From positions 3,658,001-3,722,000 of the forward strand of contig JAGPXD010000001.1 in NCBI GenBank assembly GCA_020746995.1: a DNA stretch of 64,000 nucleotides, written 5' to 3'. Positions 32,978 to 44,062 of the stretch are shown here, piece by piece. The position numbers were made by a program, and so were the translations under genes. Position 1 is the first letter of the stretch. Each line of letters begins with the position of its first letter. Origin of the DNA: Plectosphaerella cucumerina. Its lineage: Eukaryota; Ascomycota; Sordariomycetes; Glomerellales; Plectosphaerellaceae. Under the pieces are notes generated by a model. The model saw only the letters and a list, made by a program, of their open reading frames with translations, did not search any database and was not told the DNA's origin.

Positions 32978-35900
32978 ATGTCGGCTACGGATACCATGGG
33001 TGCGTACGGATTTTGTTCCCCCTTCCATATTTTTGCACAACTTTCGCCCTTTCCTGGCTGGACTGCTGGAAGCTCGAGCTCCATCTGTTTGCGTGGTGGA
33101 CTGGGAAGGCAGGGCTCTTCCGCAGCAACTGGCGCTGGCGCCGAGGTGGGCGTCTCTCACGGAATCATCTCTTGCCTTGCGCGACAACCTCTGGACATCC
33201 GGCTGTCGTGCCACGTCGCGTCGCATTCTCTTTGGTCGTCTTGGCTCGCCGACCATGGAAACCAACATACCCCCTCTCCCCCTTCTCACGTTACCGAAGT
33301 CGGTAGAGCTGGGATGCCGGCCTTCCTGCAAGTCCTCACTGTCGTCACAGCGGAGGCGTTCGCGGCATCCCCCCACCCCTCCCTCCCTCCCTCCCTCCCC
33401 CGGCCTTATCTCTTTATGGCTCTGGACAGCCTTGAGGATGGACTCGGCACTGGCGTTGTCTCATCTGGCAGAGGCCCTCCCGAATGCCTGGATAATCGAT
33501 GCGTTGACCGGTTGGCCTGGTTGGCGCGTTCTTGGAGCGATCTTGGATGGCGACTTGACAGATAGCTGCCTGAGTACTTTGATCCGGGCCGCGCCCGTCG
33601 CTCCTACGGTCAGGGCAACCGTACCTAGTCACTTCGCGTGTTGCCAGGCATCGAGCTCTGCGTTTTTACTGCACACCTCCAGCGATTCCCTACTACCTAC
33701 CTACACCACTTCTCTCCCGGTCGGTCCGAAGCCACGGCGACCCGGATTGGGGGGGCCTGCTGGGACATTACGAGCTCTGGTCTTTGGGAGCTCGCCCACC
33801 ACTCACGACCATCTCAGCTCCCTCGAGGTCCCAGTGGCTTCTGCCCCCTCTCTCACACCACACTTGCATGGCCCCCTCTTGGATGACTTGGCCCCACCAG
33901 TGCCACCCCCAACCTATCCAACCTCGCAACAGATTCCCTCTGCAGCATGCACCCCTCGCACCCCTCCAACTGGAAGCCGTCGTCCCTCTTCGGACACAGT
34001 GAGCGCGGGCGGAAGTCTGTACCTGCTTGCTCGAGCTGCGTACGCTGCCACCAAGGTGCCAGCCATGGCGTCTTGCGGCAGGAGGTCCCTCACCTCGCTG
34101 GTCTCAGTCGTCCCTGCCGTCCACCTACCCGCCATGCTCGCCGTTCCCTCCTGCGTCGCCGCGTCTCGACCCCTACCTACCTTGCCCGGCCTGTTGCGCT
34201 GCGCTGCACCTTACCTTCCGTCCTCCCATCCCAGCTGGCCTCTCATCCTATTTCCTCCTCCCCATCCCCTCCTTCAGCTCAGACACCCATTTCGTCGGAA
34301 TCGCCACTAACGCCGACTTCCATCCATAGCTGACAACAGCGACACCTACCGACCAGTAAGTCACAATTTCTGTCCTCTCCGCGCTCTTTGCATCACAATC
34401 GGCGTCCCTTCTCTTGAGGCGGAGGTGCGCCCGCGCATCTCCACCTGGATGGCTATCGACCGCGTGTCCTCGTCATGGCCTCCTTCGCCCCGAGGCTGCA
34501 TCTCCGACGCATTTAACCCCAACTAGCCCGTCTGGCCTGGCATTGTGTTGCAACTCTCGAAGACACTCTCGGCTCGAGCGGCGCTGGCATGGGCTGCTTA
34601 GCAGTGTGGTTGCCCTTGTCCATCAAGGTCAAGACGGTTGTCCAACGCGTCAGCCCGGCGTTATTTACCCACCACCCCCCGCCACGGCCCCCTCATCAGA
34701 TCCAGCCTTGTCGATGCCCAACAACCCTTGCCATTTGTCGTCACTGTAATCCGACGACATGACTAACGTCTCTAATAGCGAGAAAGATCGCGCTCGCCCC
34801 GGCGAGGACGTTCGCGAAGCCCCGGCCGTTCAGGAAGGCGCCGCTCCTTCTCGCCCCGCAGTCGTTCACAGAGCAGAGACGAATACCGCAGACAACGCGA
34901 TCGCTCACCCATGACAGGATCAGGTGCACCCGCCGGTGGATCAGGTGCCGGCTACGGCGCACCTCCCCCGCATCGTTCTTACGAGGAGCGGGTTGTTGCC
35001 AGGGAACAGATGATGAGCAACATCCGCGAGACGTCGCAGCAGGACCGCCGTGTCTACGTCGGCAACCTTTCTTATGATGTCAAATGGCATCATCTCAAGG
35101 ACTTCATGAGGCAGGGTGCGTCGCGAAGTATATCTTGCAGGGACCGCCCACGTGACTGACGCGGTGTCTTGGATGTAGCCGGAGAGGTCCTCTTCGCTGA
35201 TGTGCTGTTGCTTCCAAATGGAATGTCGAAGGTGGGCTTTTACACATAGTCTTTGGCTGGGCTACCCTTTTCTCCTTTCCCTCCTGGTCTTGATGGAATT
35301 GTTGGATTGACGGGTCGGGTGTGTTTCCCGCGGACGATTGTAGGGATGCGGGTAAGTCGTCTCTCCCTGGCATTCGCGATCCTCATATGCTCACTCAAAC
35401 GCAGTATTGTGGAGTATGCGACTAGGGAGCAAGCCCAGACCGCTGTGGCCACGCTCAGCAACCAGAATCTGATGGGCCGCCTCATCTACGTCCGCGAGGT
35501 TCGTCACGGCATATGCTGGCTTTGCCGCAGGCTAGTATACTAACAGCCCGACAGGATCGCGAAGCCGAGCCCCGTTTCATCGGAGCCACAGCCAACCGCG
35601 GTGGTTTCCAGGGCGGCGGCGGCGGCGGCCACATGAACCCGGCAGCATTCGGCAGCCCTCCCGGCAACTACAACACGGGAAGCCGGCAAATCTTCGTCGC
35701 CAACGTACGTTTTTGTCATGTTGAGCGGTGGTTGCGAATAGCCCATATTGACAATCTTCCAGCTTCCCTACACAGTTGGCTGGCAAGACTTGAAGGACCT
35801 TTTCAGGCAAGCAGGTAGGCATCTCTGTCCTCGCCACGCCAGCATTTGACCTCTTGGCCTGGTTACTGACTTCTAATCTTCGGTGCAGCTCGGAACGGTG

Positions 35901-36671
35901 CCGTCATCCGCGCAGATGTTCATCTCGGACCCGATGGCCGTCCCAAGGGCTCGGGAATCGTCATGTTCGAAAGTCCCGATGACGCGCGCAACGCCATTCA
36001 GCAGTTCAACGGCTACGACTGGCAGGGACGGCTTTTGGAAGTTCGCGAGGACCGCTATGCTAACGCCGGCGGCCCCATGGGCGGCTTCGGCGGTCGTGGC
36101 GGCTTCGGCGGCATGCGTGGCGGCTTCGGCGGCGGCTTCGGTGGCCGCGGCGGCTTCGGTGCTGGACGCGGTGGCTTCGGCGGCGGCTTCGGCGGTCGCG
36201 GCGGCTTTGGGGGTGGTTTCGATCCTGCTCCTCCTGCGGGCCCCGGACAGTCTGCTCCTCCCAACCCTTTCACCGATTTTGCCACGGCTGGCACGGACAA
36301 GAGCGAGATCATCTACGTTCGCAATGTAAGCCAATGTTTCCATGTGGCTGTCACGGCGACAACCATGCTGACCCTTCTAGCTTCCTTGGTCAACCTCCAA
36401 CGAAGACCTGGTCGAACTCTTCACTACGATCGGCAAGGTGGAACAGGCTGAAATCCAGTACGAGCCCAGCGGCCGCTCACGTGGAACCGGGGTTGTCCGG
36501 TTTGACAACCCCGACACTGCCGAGACGGCAATCCAGAAGTTCCAAGGATACCAGTATGGCGGCCGCCCCCTGGGTCTGAGCTTTGTCAGGTACCTGAACG
36601 CCGGTGCCAACAACGAAGGCATGGACATGGACGCGCCCCATGGAGGCCTCACTCAGGATCAAATCATGTGA
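32978..36671 (+). CDS. GBP2: Three-RRM SR/RGG-type mRNA-binding protein, Gbp2/Hrb1-like
   Basis: In yeast, Gbp2/Hrb1 are nuclear SR-like proteins in TREX-linked mRNA export and quality control. Ten exons inferred: 32978-32999, 34330-34355, 34779-35115, 35179-35231, 35344-35351, 35405-35498, 35555-35704, 35763-35814, 35889-36325, 36381-36671; 489 aa; all joins in phase and all GT-AG. Order: MSATDTMADNSDTYRP, then an RS-rich domain (RERSRSPRRGRSRSPGRSG), RRM1 (VYVGNLSYDVKWHHLKDFM; RNP1 KGCGIVEY), RRM2 (IFVANLPYTVGWQDLKDLF; KGSGIVMF), a GGF/RGG-rich linker (about 36070-36220), and RRM3 (IIYVRNLPWSTSNEDLVELF; RGTGVVRF). Oddities: introns 1 and 2 are 1330 and 423 bp, far above neighbours, and exon 5 is only 8 nt, coding the heart of RNP1. 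Confidence 0.88.
33000..34329 (+). other. Long first intron (1330 bp) of the GBP2-like gene
   Basis: Donor GTGCGT after a 22-nt coding exon, acceptor CATCCATAG before a 26-nt exon. The interior is C/T-rich with a CTCC tandem run near 33378-33400. The 436-aa open frame inside shows no domain and is not called a gene. Intron inferred from frame and the protein join. Confidence 0.7.
35344..35351 (+). other. 8-nt micro-exon of the GBP2-like gene
   Basis: GGATGCGG is bounded by TTGTAG and GTAAGT. It connects AAG to T-ATT-GTG to give KGCGIVEY, the RNP1 motif of RRM1. Without it the frame is lost. The flanking introns are 112 and 53 bp. Confidence 0.85.
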
Positions 36672-38245
36672 GACGACCAACAGGACAGATTCTCGGTTCA
36701 GGCCACGATCTGTGGAGAGAAGAGCAGGCGGCTTGGTCCATGGTGGACATGCCCCCGTGGCCAACAACGAGCAGGCCAGTGAGCCAAACTTCCACACGGA
36801 TACTTCATCAGTTCGATTTTTCTTTCCACGGGTTTCTTTCATTCTCTTTTTCTTGTCTTTCCTTGCGTTGAGGAAGACATGTAAGTCGATTGCATTGGAG
36901 GGAAGCAAACATCTAAAGGTGCTCTACGTGCCGCTTGGCCTGCTGAAGTCTAGCGCCATGTTCATCCTAAGGAGGTCGTGGAGATCCCGCGCCGTTTAGG
37001 TCGATGAGAGAGCAACAATGCCAGGATGCTCTAGGGTCCTCTGGGAGGTGGCTGGATCGACGGAGTGGTCAGTTTGTATGTCAGGTAGCTGGGCCTAAAA
37101 GTAGCTAAGGTGGTTTGCTGGAGCTGTCGGAACGAGGTTAGCGACGATGACTATATCTCTGCCTCGAATCAGTCACAGGCTCTCAGACGCGCTGGAAGTG
37201 GTCAACACCATGTGGCGGCGGAATGGTAGAAGATCGCCATTGTCATCGGCGTCAGCGCCGGGGCATAGACACACGTTCAGTCATGCTGACATGACGACAT
37301 GTGACGGCCTCCGGGCATGAAACCTCCAATCGCGTGCCCTTCAGTTACTTTGTACACCATCGAAACGTTTCAGCTGACAAGAAACCTCAGACAACATAAC
37401 AAACGTGCAGTCACTACTGTTGGACAGCGGAAAAGATTTGGCCAATACATCCAGCGTCAGACCAGTTTACGTCGGTTGGCTTGCCGTCATACGGGATCAG
37501 GCTTATTATTGAGATGTCGGGATATTATCTCAAAAAGTTGATGGTGCTACTGGCACTGAGTCCGGCGAGAGGCAGCCTGCCAGTCCATCTATCTTGTCAA
37601 CCAACGACTCGCTGGAGCTGCCATCTCCGAATACAGCTCAACGTGCTCACAATAACACAGCGAAGTGTCACAGAAGCCATTTATTGTTCTCGCTGTACAT
37701 CATCAACCAGGTATCCGCAGGCTGGACCCACGAGCCACGAGCCCCGTATCAAGATGTGCGAGGTGTATACGTTCAGATGCCCGATGTGTTCACATCGATG
37801 GCAACACCACCGAAAACTTGCGAGTTGCGAGGAAGACGATTCAAGAGCTCGGTGTACAGAAAATCTGTGCATGTACGCCGGTAGCCCGAAAAAACCAACT
37901 AGTCAAGAATGCGACGGGTGCGCGGGTCTGCGAGAGATCTTGCTGGAATATGGGGAGAAGGGATCGGCGGAACAGGAAAGTAAGCAGCGATGAAGAGGCG
38001 GGGACCGCTCTGGAAGAGTTCGTTCCTCCGTCACGTCCTCACGCAACAGCGAGCGCAGTTTCTTGCAATACAGTCGGGCATCAGAGGGGCCAAGTCGATC
38101 GACGTCAGTAAATTCGTACATGGGGTATCTTAGACGGTGGGTGGTCTGTCTGTCATCTAGCGCCAGGGGAGATGTAGGGCCAGCTCCTCCCTCCCAAGAT
38201 AATCATGTCCCACTGCGGGTGTTGCCCGCCGGACTGCACACCTTC
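36672..38245. other. Intergenic region between GBP2-like gene and SRP14
   Basis: About 1.57 kb between two 3' ends. Open frames here are short, overlapping and without domains. Nothing else was supportable. Confidence 0.4.
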
Positions 38246-38768
38246 TTACGGCGGTACCGCGGTGCCAGTTTTCCTCTTCTTCGCCTTCGCCTTCTTCTTG
38301 CTCTTGTCCCTGGGCTTCAAGGTAGGCATACCTGCCTTGCATATTTCCGCGTACTTCGCGAAAAATTCGCCAAGGGCATCTGCTTCAACAACGGTAGACA
38401 GCTTGATCTTGGCTGATGCGCGCTCCCTGGACTTGCCATTCGTAGCCCTGATGAGTATTGGGAGGGGTTCGTCGGGTCGGGCTTCGGGGGTGGTGCCGTC
38501 GTTTGGTTGTTGTTCGAGAGCAGCGTCTTGACCGTACGTCACTTCAACTGTGTCAGCAGAAGGTATATGCATATTTTGGCTGCACCATATAGAGTGGCGG
38601 CGTACATCGCTTTTGCACCAGGTAGATGGCCCCATGGTCTTTGCCTTTTCGGCTCTCGAACAGGTTCGTCAACCCTGTAAAGAACTGCGTTGAAATGTCA
38701 GTAGGGGATCGCCGCAGAGTTTTACAAGAAAGAGAACTTACTTCTTCGTTGCTAAGATGTAAGGACAT
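38246..38768 (-). CDS. SRP14: Signal recognition particle subunit Srp14
   Basis: Part of the SRP Alu domain with SRP RNA, involved in elongation arrest during co-translational ER targeting. Three exons inferred: 38768-38742, 38684-38606, 38547-38246; introns of 57 and 58 bp, GT-AG; 135 aa. The protein reads MSLHLSNEE-FFTGLTNLF, ESRKGKDHGAIYLVQKR, then a fungal Gln/Pro/Asn-rich insert, PLPILIRATNGKSRERASAK, KIKLSTVVEADALGEFFAKY, and a strongly basic Lys-rich tail (DKSKKKAKAKKRK) as in other SRP14 proteins. Length is close to the family norm. It is divergent from NOM1 across only 307 bp. Confidence 0.93.
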
Positions 38769-39075
38769 CTTGTCTTGTATCACCAGCTCCTGGGTCCTGC
38801 TCCGAGGCTGTTTCCAAGACAAGGCAGACGGGGTTGGAGGTGCCCAAGCCCCGCGTGTAATGAGGTACTGCTAGGTGGTGGAAGCACGCGTGATAAGATA
38901 AGCCATTCGATGTGGGGTATGGCCCACATCGAATGGCCGGGCAGCGTTCCGTGGCGCGCAAGCCCGGAGTGTGCGACCGCCGACAGACCTGATCCTCGTT
39001 CAAAAAAAAAACCGTGGAAAAGAGCAAACCACTCTGCAACCAACGTCAGGTGTCAACACCGTCACAAAAGCTTCA
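38769..39075. promoter_or_regulatory. Bidirectional promoter of SRP14 and NOM1
   Basis: 307 bp between the two start codons, with a perfect inverted repeat (15-bp arms) at its exact middle. An A10-type run lies near 39002. No other coding sequence was seen. Confidence 0.6.
38902..38937. repeat. Perfect 15-bp inverted repeat with 6-nt loop
   Basis: Left arm GCCATTCGATGTGGG at 38902-38916, loop GTATGG, right arm CCCACATCGAATGGC at 38923-38937, without mismatch. The centre is within 3 bp of the midpoint of the SRP14/NOM1 intergenic region. Confidence 0.9.
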
Positions 39076-41616
39076 ATGAAGCTCTCACTACCCGGAAACA
39101 TTCTCAGAGAGATCGGGGTTCCCTCCGACCCAACGAGAGATGAATCCGGAGCCTCGAACAGCCGTTGGAAAAGTCAAGATCGGAACAGGAAGGACAGGCG
39201 CAAAGCAGAACGGTCCCTGAAAAGACAGAGGGGCCCGGCACCCAGGCCATCAGCGACAAGATCGATCGCGACCAAGGAGAAGAGCGCTGCGCCTCGTTCC
39301 GCCAGACCACAGCAGTCGAGTTCCGCGACGACAAAGTCCTCGGCATCAGCCGAAAGAGAAGCTTCGCCAGACAACATCCGCAAGCGCAAGAGAACCAAGC
39401 CTGACGCCGAAGAGCCAGCCGACGACCACAAACCCAGAAAGAGGACCGCAGCAGTACGCGATCGTCTGGCCGAAGACGATGCAGAAATCATTGCCCTGGA
39501 AAAAAAGCTGGGGATCAGGGGTCGAAAGAAGTTGCCTCAAAGTTTCCACGCAGATGGCTTGGGTGATCTGCTAGGAGAAAGCGACCCTGAAGATGCGCCC
39601 AATGAAAACCTTCGCATGAAGGCAGAACTCCAAGACTATGTGGAAAGCAAGCGCAGGAGAGCCAGGAAGCAACACGACCAATCACCCAGCGAGGATTCCG
39701 ACGACGATATTTTTGATCAAAGCGACTCCGACATCCCCGACGAACATGGCGACGAGGACAGGAGCCCCTTTGATGAAGAGGAGTCTGACCTCGGCAGCTT
39801 TGAGGAAGACGAGGAAGACTTCGAAGGAGACTCCGATACGGGCCTGAGCCTAGATTCCGAACAAGCCTCTTCACCCGCAGACATGCCGAAAAGGGTCCGG
39901 GAGAACCCATACATCGCCCCAGTGCCAGCTTCCTCCAACGGACCGAAATATATACCACCATCGCTCAGGAAGGCTCTGGGGAACGATGCGGACTTGGACG
40001 CTCGCATCAAAAGAAGGATGCAGGGACATGTGAACCGCGTCACCGAAGCCAACCTGATATCCGTTGTCGGGGAGATCGAGAAGCTGTACCGGGAATTTCC
40101 CCGTGGCATCGTAACAGACATACTCTCGGAGCTCCTCATGGCACAGGTCTGCGACGAGACACTCAAACCCGACACGCTGCTCGTCCTCTCAGCAGGGTTC
40201 ATGGCGGCACTGTACAAGGTCATCGGAGTGGACTTTGCTGCCCGGCTGGTCCAGACCATTGTAGAGCGTTTTCAGCAAGAGTACGACAGGGCTCGGAGCG
40301 CGTTCAAGGATGGGCACGTACCGACCAAAGAGACGTCCAACCTCATCACCCTGCTGTCGGAGATGTACATGTTTCGGGTTGTGGGGAGTAACGTGCTGTT
40401 TGATTACATCAAACTCCTTCTCCAGGACCTGTCGGAGCTCAACGCCGAGCTTCTCCTGCGCATCGTGAGGCTCGCCGGACCACAGCTCCGCAAGGACGAC
40501 CCCCTTGCCTTGAAAGACATTGTGACCCTCATCCGACCTGCTGTGGCGGAAGTCGGTGAGGCCAACCTCACGGTCCGGACCAAATTCATGATCGAGACCA
40601 TCAACGATCTGAAGAACAACAAGATCAAGGCAGGATCACAAGACCTGGTAGTGCTGACCGAGCACGTTACGCGGATGAGGAAGCTACTTGGTTCGATGGA
40701 TACGACAAAGATCAAGGCAACCGAGCCCCTGCGTGTCGGACTAGCAGACATCCAGAACATCGACAAGACGGGCAAGTGGTGGCTTGTCGGCGCCAGCTGG
40801 GGTGGCCGTCAAGAGGACAAGGCCCAGGATGCACCAAGTGCGCCCGACGACAACGACGACGACGACGGCGGCAGCGACGCGCGGATTCCTGCGGATGAGC
40901 TGGACATACCCGACTACGCCGAACTAGCGCGTGAGCAAGGCATGAACACCGACGTTCGGCGCGCCGTGTTTATTGCGCTGGTAGCCGCGGCTGACGTCCA
41001 AGACGCCTACTTGCGCATTTTGAAACTCGGGTTGAACAAGCACAATCGCCGGGAAATAGCCAATGTCCTGGTGCAGTGCTCCTCCGCCCAGCAACACTAC
41101 AACCCTTACTACACTCTGGTTGCTGGAAAGTTCTGTGGCGATTCTCGGATCCGATATGCCTTCCAGGACGTCATGTGGACGCTCTTCCGGCGGCTCGGAG
41201 AACCCCTGTTTGGAGAGGAGGCCGAAGATGAGGATGATGAGGCGGCCGAGAATAGGCGCCTCATCAATGTGGCAAAAATGTTCGGCAACCTCATCGTCGA
41301 CTCAAACGCAAGCATCGCGGTGCTGAAGCCTCTGAACTTGGCATACATCAAGGACACGACGTCCTTGCTTGTCGAGGTGCTACTCATCACGGTTCTTCAG
41401 GGTTGCTCCCGGAAAAAGGACATGGCCACTGAAGATGCGCTCGCAAAGATCTTCGTGCCCAGCCTACCAACCGAACTTGCCCGCGGACTTCGCTACATTC
41501 TCCGGAAAAAGGTCAGAGGAACTGATTTGGTTGAAGGGAAGAAGGGAGCCAAGGAGGTCAGAAAGGCCTGCGAGGCTGCAGAGCGACTTCTCGAGCAGCA
41601 CCAAAGCTCGACGTAA
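39076..41616 (+). CDS. SGD1: Nucleolar MIF4G/MA3 protein NOM1/Sgd1
   Basis: Sgd1/NOM1 is a nucleolar factor needed for 18S rRNA and small-subunit maturation, working with the DEAD-box protein Fal1 in yeast. Single exon, 846 aa from the first ATG (MKLSLPGNIL); a longer frame upstream begins only with a non-ATG codon. The N-terminal third is basic then acidic and disordered, with KKLGIRGRKKLPQSF, typical of the family, at about 140. The MIF4G domain (about 300-510) starts at RRMQGHVNRVTEANL. The MA3 domain (about 620-740) has TDVRRAVFIALVAAADVQDA and LNKHNRREIANVLVQC. The C-terminus is basic. The acidic stretches use Asp/Glu runs such as DDNDDDDGG. Assignment is firm. Confidence 0.93.
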   Translation: MKLSLPGNILREIGVPSDPTRDESGASNSRWKSQDRNRKDRRKAERSLKRQRGPAPRPSATRSIATKEKSAAPRSARPQQSSSATTKSSASAEREASPDNIRKRKRTKPDAEEPADDHKPRKRTAAVRDRLAEDDAEIIALEKKLGIRGRKKLPQSFHADGLGDLLGESDPEDAPNENLRMKAELQDYVESKRRRARKQHDQSPSEDSDDDIFDQSDSDIPDEHGDEDRSPFDEEESDLGSFEEDEEDFEGDSDTGLSLDSEQASSPADMPKRVRENPYIAPVPASSNGPKYIPPSLRKALGNDADLDARIKRRMQGHVNRVTEANLISVVGEIEKLYREFPRGIVTDILSELLMAQVCDETLKPDTLLVLSAGFMAALYKVIGVDFAARLVQTIVERFQQEYDRARSAFKDGHVPTKETSNLITLLSEMYMFRVVGSNVLFDYIKLLLQDLSELNAELLLRIVRLAGPQLRKDDPLALKDIVTLIRPAVAEVGEANLTVRTKFMIETINDLKNNKIKAGSQDLVVLTEHVTRMRKLLGSMDTTKIKATEPLRVGLADIQNIDKTGKWWLVGASWGGRQEDKAQDAPSAPDDNDDDDGGSDARIPADELDIPDYAELAREQGMNTDVRRAVFIALVAAADVQDAYLRILKLGLNKHNRREIANVLVQCSSAQQHYNPYYTLVAGKFCGDSRIRYAFQDVMWTLFRRLGEPLFGEEAEDEDDEAAENRRLINVAKMFGNLIVDSNASIAVLKPLNLAYIKDTTSLLVEVLLITVLQGCSRKKDMATEDALAKIFVPSLPTELARGLRYILRKKVRGTDLVEGKKGAKEVRKACEAAERLLEQHQSST

Positions 41617-42203
41617 ATCTCCTGTAAATGTAAACAGGCGCGAAGCGAATACCTTCCAACGCTCAGTGTTCACCATTGTGTTCTCTTGATGTCCATCGAC
41701 GGGCGGCCTCGTCTCCTAGCTAGCTTGGTCATCAGGCCGGAGAGTCGGATCACGGTTGTCGGCTATTGTCGCTTCAACGGAATATGACGGGTACAACTTG
41801 GCCTGGCCGGAGAGCCCAAAAAGTACTCGCTACCTTTCTGCGCGTCCTCCTGCCCTTCACTATTGGACAATGGAAGTACCCGGGACTCGAGGCCTGCTCT
41901 CCTCGTCTGTGAGTGGGTGGAAAAAAGCATGCCAGCTAGTGGCCCAACCACAACGTTGAGGAACATGCGTTTTAATGGGCCCGGTAATAGCTCCACGGCC
42001 CAAACGGCGAAAAGCGGACCCTGCGGTCCATTTGGTTGAACCTGAAGCTTTCCAGGCCAACAACGACCGCAACATTCTCCTAGATACCCATACCTAGTCA
42101 TCACAACAGCGCCGACCAGCCCCTCTCTCTTCCTTCTCGACTCTTTGCCGTCTCTGTGGTAGTCAACCGGCAATCATTTGCGACAACAGTGGCAACCGCG
42201 AAG
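41617..42203. other. Intergenic region upstream of LPD1
   Basis: About 590 bp holding the NOM1 3' end and the LPD1 promoter/leader. No gene or marked repeat was seen. Confidence 0.4.
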
Positions 42204-44062
42204 ATGCTTTCCAGCCGCTTGATACCGCGCACCACCGCCAGGTCAGCTTTTCGGAAGTCGACGTGAGTTTCTTGCCCCAATCATCGATGCATGCACAGTC
42301 AGCCTGGATCACAGACGTCACTGGCCATGTGGCGCAATGTGTCTGAGGAAGCTTGAGATGTCCGACGCTGACCCAGCACGCAACAGACTGCCCGTCGTCG
42401 CCGTCCCTTCGCAGCTCACCAAGTGGAGTCGTTCTTACGCCTCTGCCTCTGGTGCGTCACACCCGACATGACAGGTTTCCCTCGCGAACAGCTCACTAAC
42501 CGAAACAAACAGAGGAGAAGGATCTCGTCATCATCGGTGGTGGCGTTGCTGGCTATGTCGCCGCCATCAAGGCTGGCCAGGAGGGCATGAAGGTATGAAG
42601 ACATCCGGAAAAAGGGGGGCACTATAGAGATACTGTTGCTCTAACGTTTCGCCTTTCCTCGGCCACAGGTCACTTGCATCGAGAAGCGCGGTACTCTCGG
42701 CGGCACTTGCCTCAACGTCGGATGCATTCCCTCCAAGGCCCTCCTCAACAACTCCCACATCTACCACACCATCAAGCACGACACGAAAAACCGCGGCATT
42801 GACGTCAGTGATGTCAGCATCAACCTGGAGCAATTCATGAAGGCGAAGGACACCGCTGTCGGTGGCCTGACCAAGGGTGTCGAGTTTCTGCTGAAGAAGA
42901 ACGGTGTCGAATACATCAAGGGCGCCGCATCCTTCGTCAACGAGCACGAGCTCAAGGTCGCTCTCAACGACGGCGGCGAGACCAGCGTCAAGGGCAAGAA
43001 CATCCTCATCGCCACCGGCAGCGAAGCCACCCCCTTCCCGGGCCTGGAGGTCGACGAGAAGCGCGTCGTGACCAGCACCGGTGCCCTTTCTCTCAGCAAG
43101 ATCCCCGAGAGTCTGGTTGTCATTGGCGGAGGCATCATTGGTCTCGAGATGGGCTCCGTGTGGTCCAGGCTGGGCGCCAAGGTCACCGTCGTCGAGTTCC
43201 TCGACCAGATCGGTGGCCCCGGCATGGACACGGAGATTGCCAAGTCAATCCAGAAGATCCTCAAGAAGCAGGGCATCAACTTCAAGCTCGGCACCAAGGT
43301 CGTCAGCGGCGACAAGAGCGGCGACAAGGTCAAGCTTGAGGTTGACTCTGCCAAGGGTGGAAAGCCGGAGACGGTAAGAGCGCCTCGTTGACAGCTTCCA
43401 GGACTTTTTGGGACAACCGCTGACCTCTTTGTTTTTTAATCTAGATCGAAGCCGAGGTTGTGCTGACCGCCATCGGCCGTCGTCCCTACACCCAGGGCCT
43501 TGGACTCGAGAACATTGGCATGGAGCTTGACGACCGCGGCCGTGTCATCATCGACTCCGAGTACCGCACCAAGATCCCTCACATCCGCTGCGTCGGCGAC
43601 GTGACTTTCGGCCCCATGCTTGCGCACAAGGCTGAGGAGGAGGCTGTCGCCGTCGTTGAGTACATCCAGAAGGGACACGGCCACGTCAACTACGGCTGCA
43701 TTCCGTCCGTCATGTACACCCACCCCGAGGTTGCTTGGGTTGGCCAGAGCGAGCAGGACCTGAAGGCGCAGAAGATTCCTTACCGGATCGGTACCTTCCC
43801 TTTCAGCGCCAACTCCCGCGCAAAGACCAACCTCGACACCGAGGGCATGGTCAAGATGATTGCCGACCCGGAGACGGATCGTCTCCTCGGCGTCCACATC
43901 GTCGGACCCAACGCCGGAGAGATGATCGCGGAGGCGACTCTTGCTCTCGAGTACGGCGCATCCAGCGAGGATATCGCCCGCACCTGCCACGCGCATCCCA
44001 CCCTGGCCGAGGCCTTCAAGGAGGCGGCCATGGCCACCCACTCCCTGCCTATTCATATGTAA
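42204..44062 (+). CDS. LPD1: Dihydrolipoyl dehydrogenase (E3), mitochondrial
   Basis: FAD flavoenzyme that reoxidises dihydrolipoamide with NAD+ in pyruvate and 2-oxoglutarate dehydrogenase, branched-chain and glycine cleavage complexes. Five exons inferred: 42204-42262, 42387-42451, 42513-42592, 42669-43373, 43445-44062; 508 aa. An Arg/Ser-rich presequence (MLSSRLIPRTTARSAFRKS) ends near RSYAS. FAD-binding VIIGGGVAGYVAA follows, then the redox disulfide in GGTCLNVGCIPSKALL, NAD-binding VVIGGGIIGLEMG, the second FAD segment VGDVTFGPMLAHKAEEE, and the catalytic His-Glu dyad in HAHPTLAEAFKEAA. All active-site residues are present. Four introns crowd the first 470 bp, including both within the presequence region, a common pattern for this gene in fungi. 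Confidence 0.97.

Noticed and set aside
37481..38111. Overlapping plus-strand frames of 148-170 aa
   Set aside because: Three frames are open at once, none with a domain; the tail runs toward SRP14 on the opposite strand.
38971..39075. N-terminal extension of NOM1
   Set aside because: The extension begins with GTG and lacks family similarity; the ATG at 39076 (MKLSLPGN) is the natural start.
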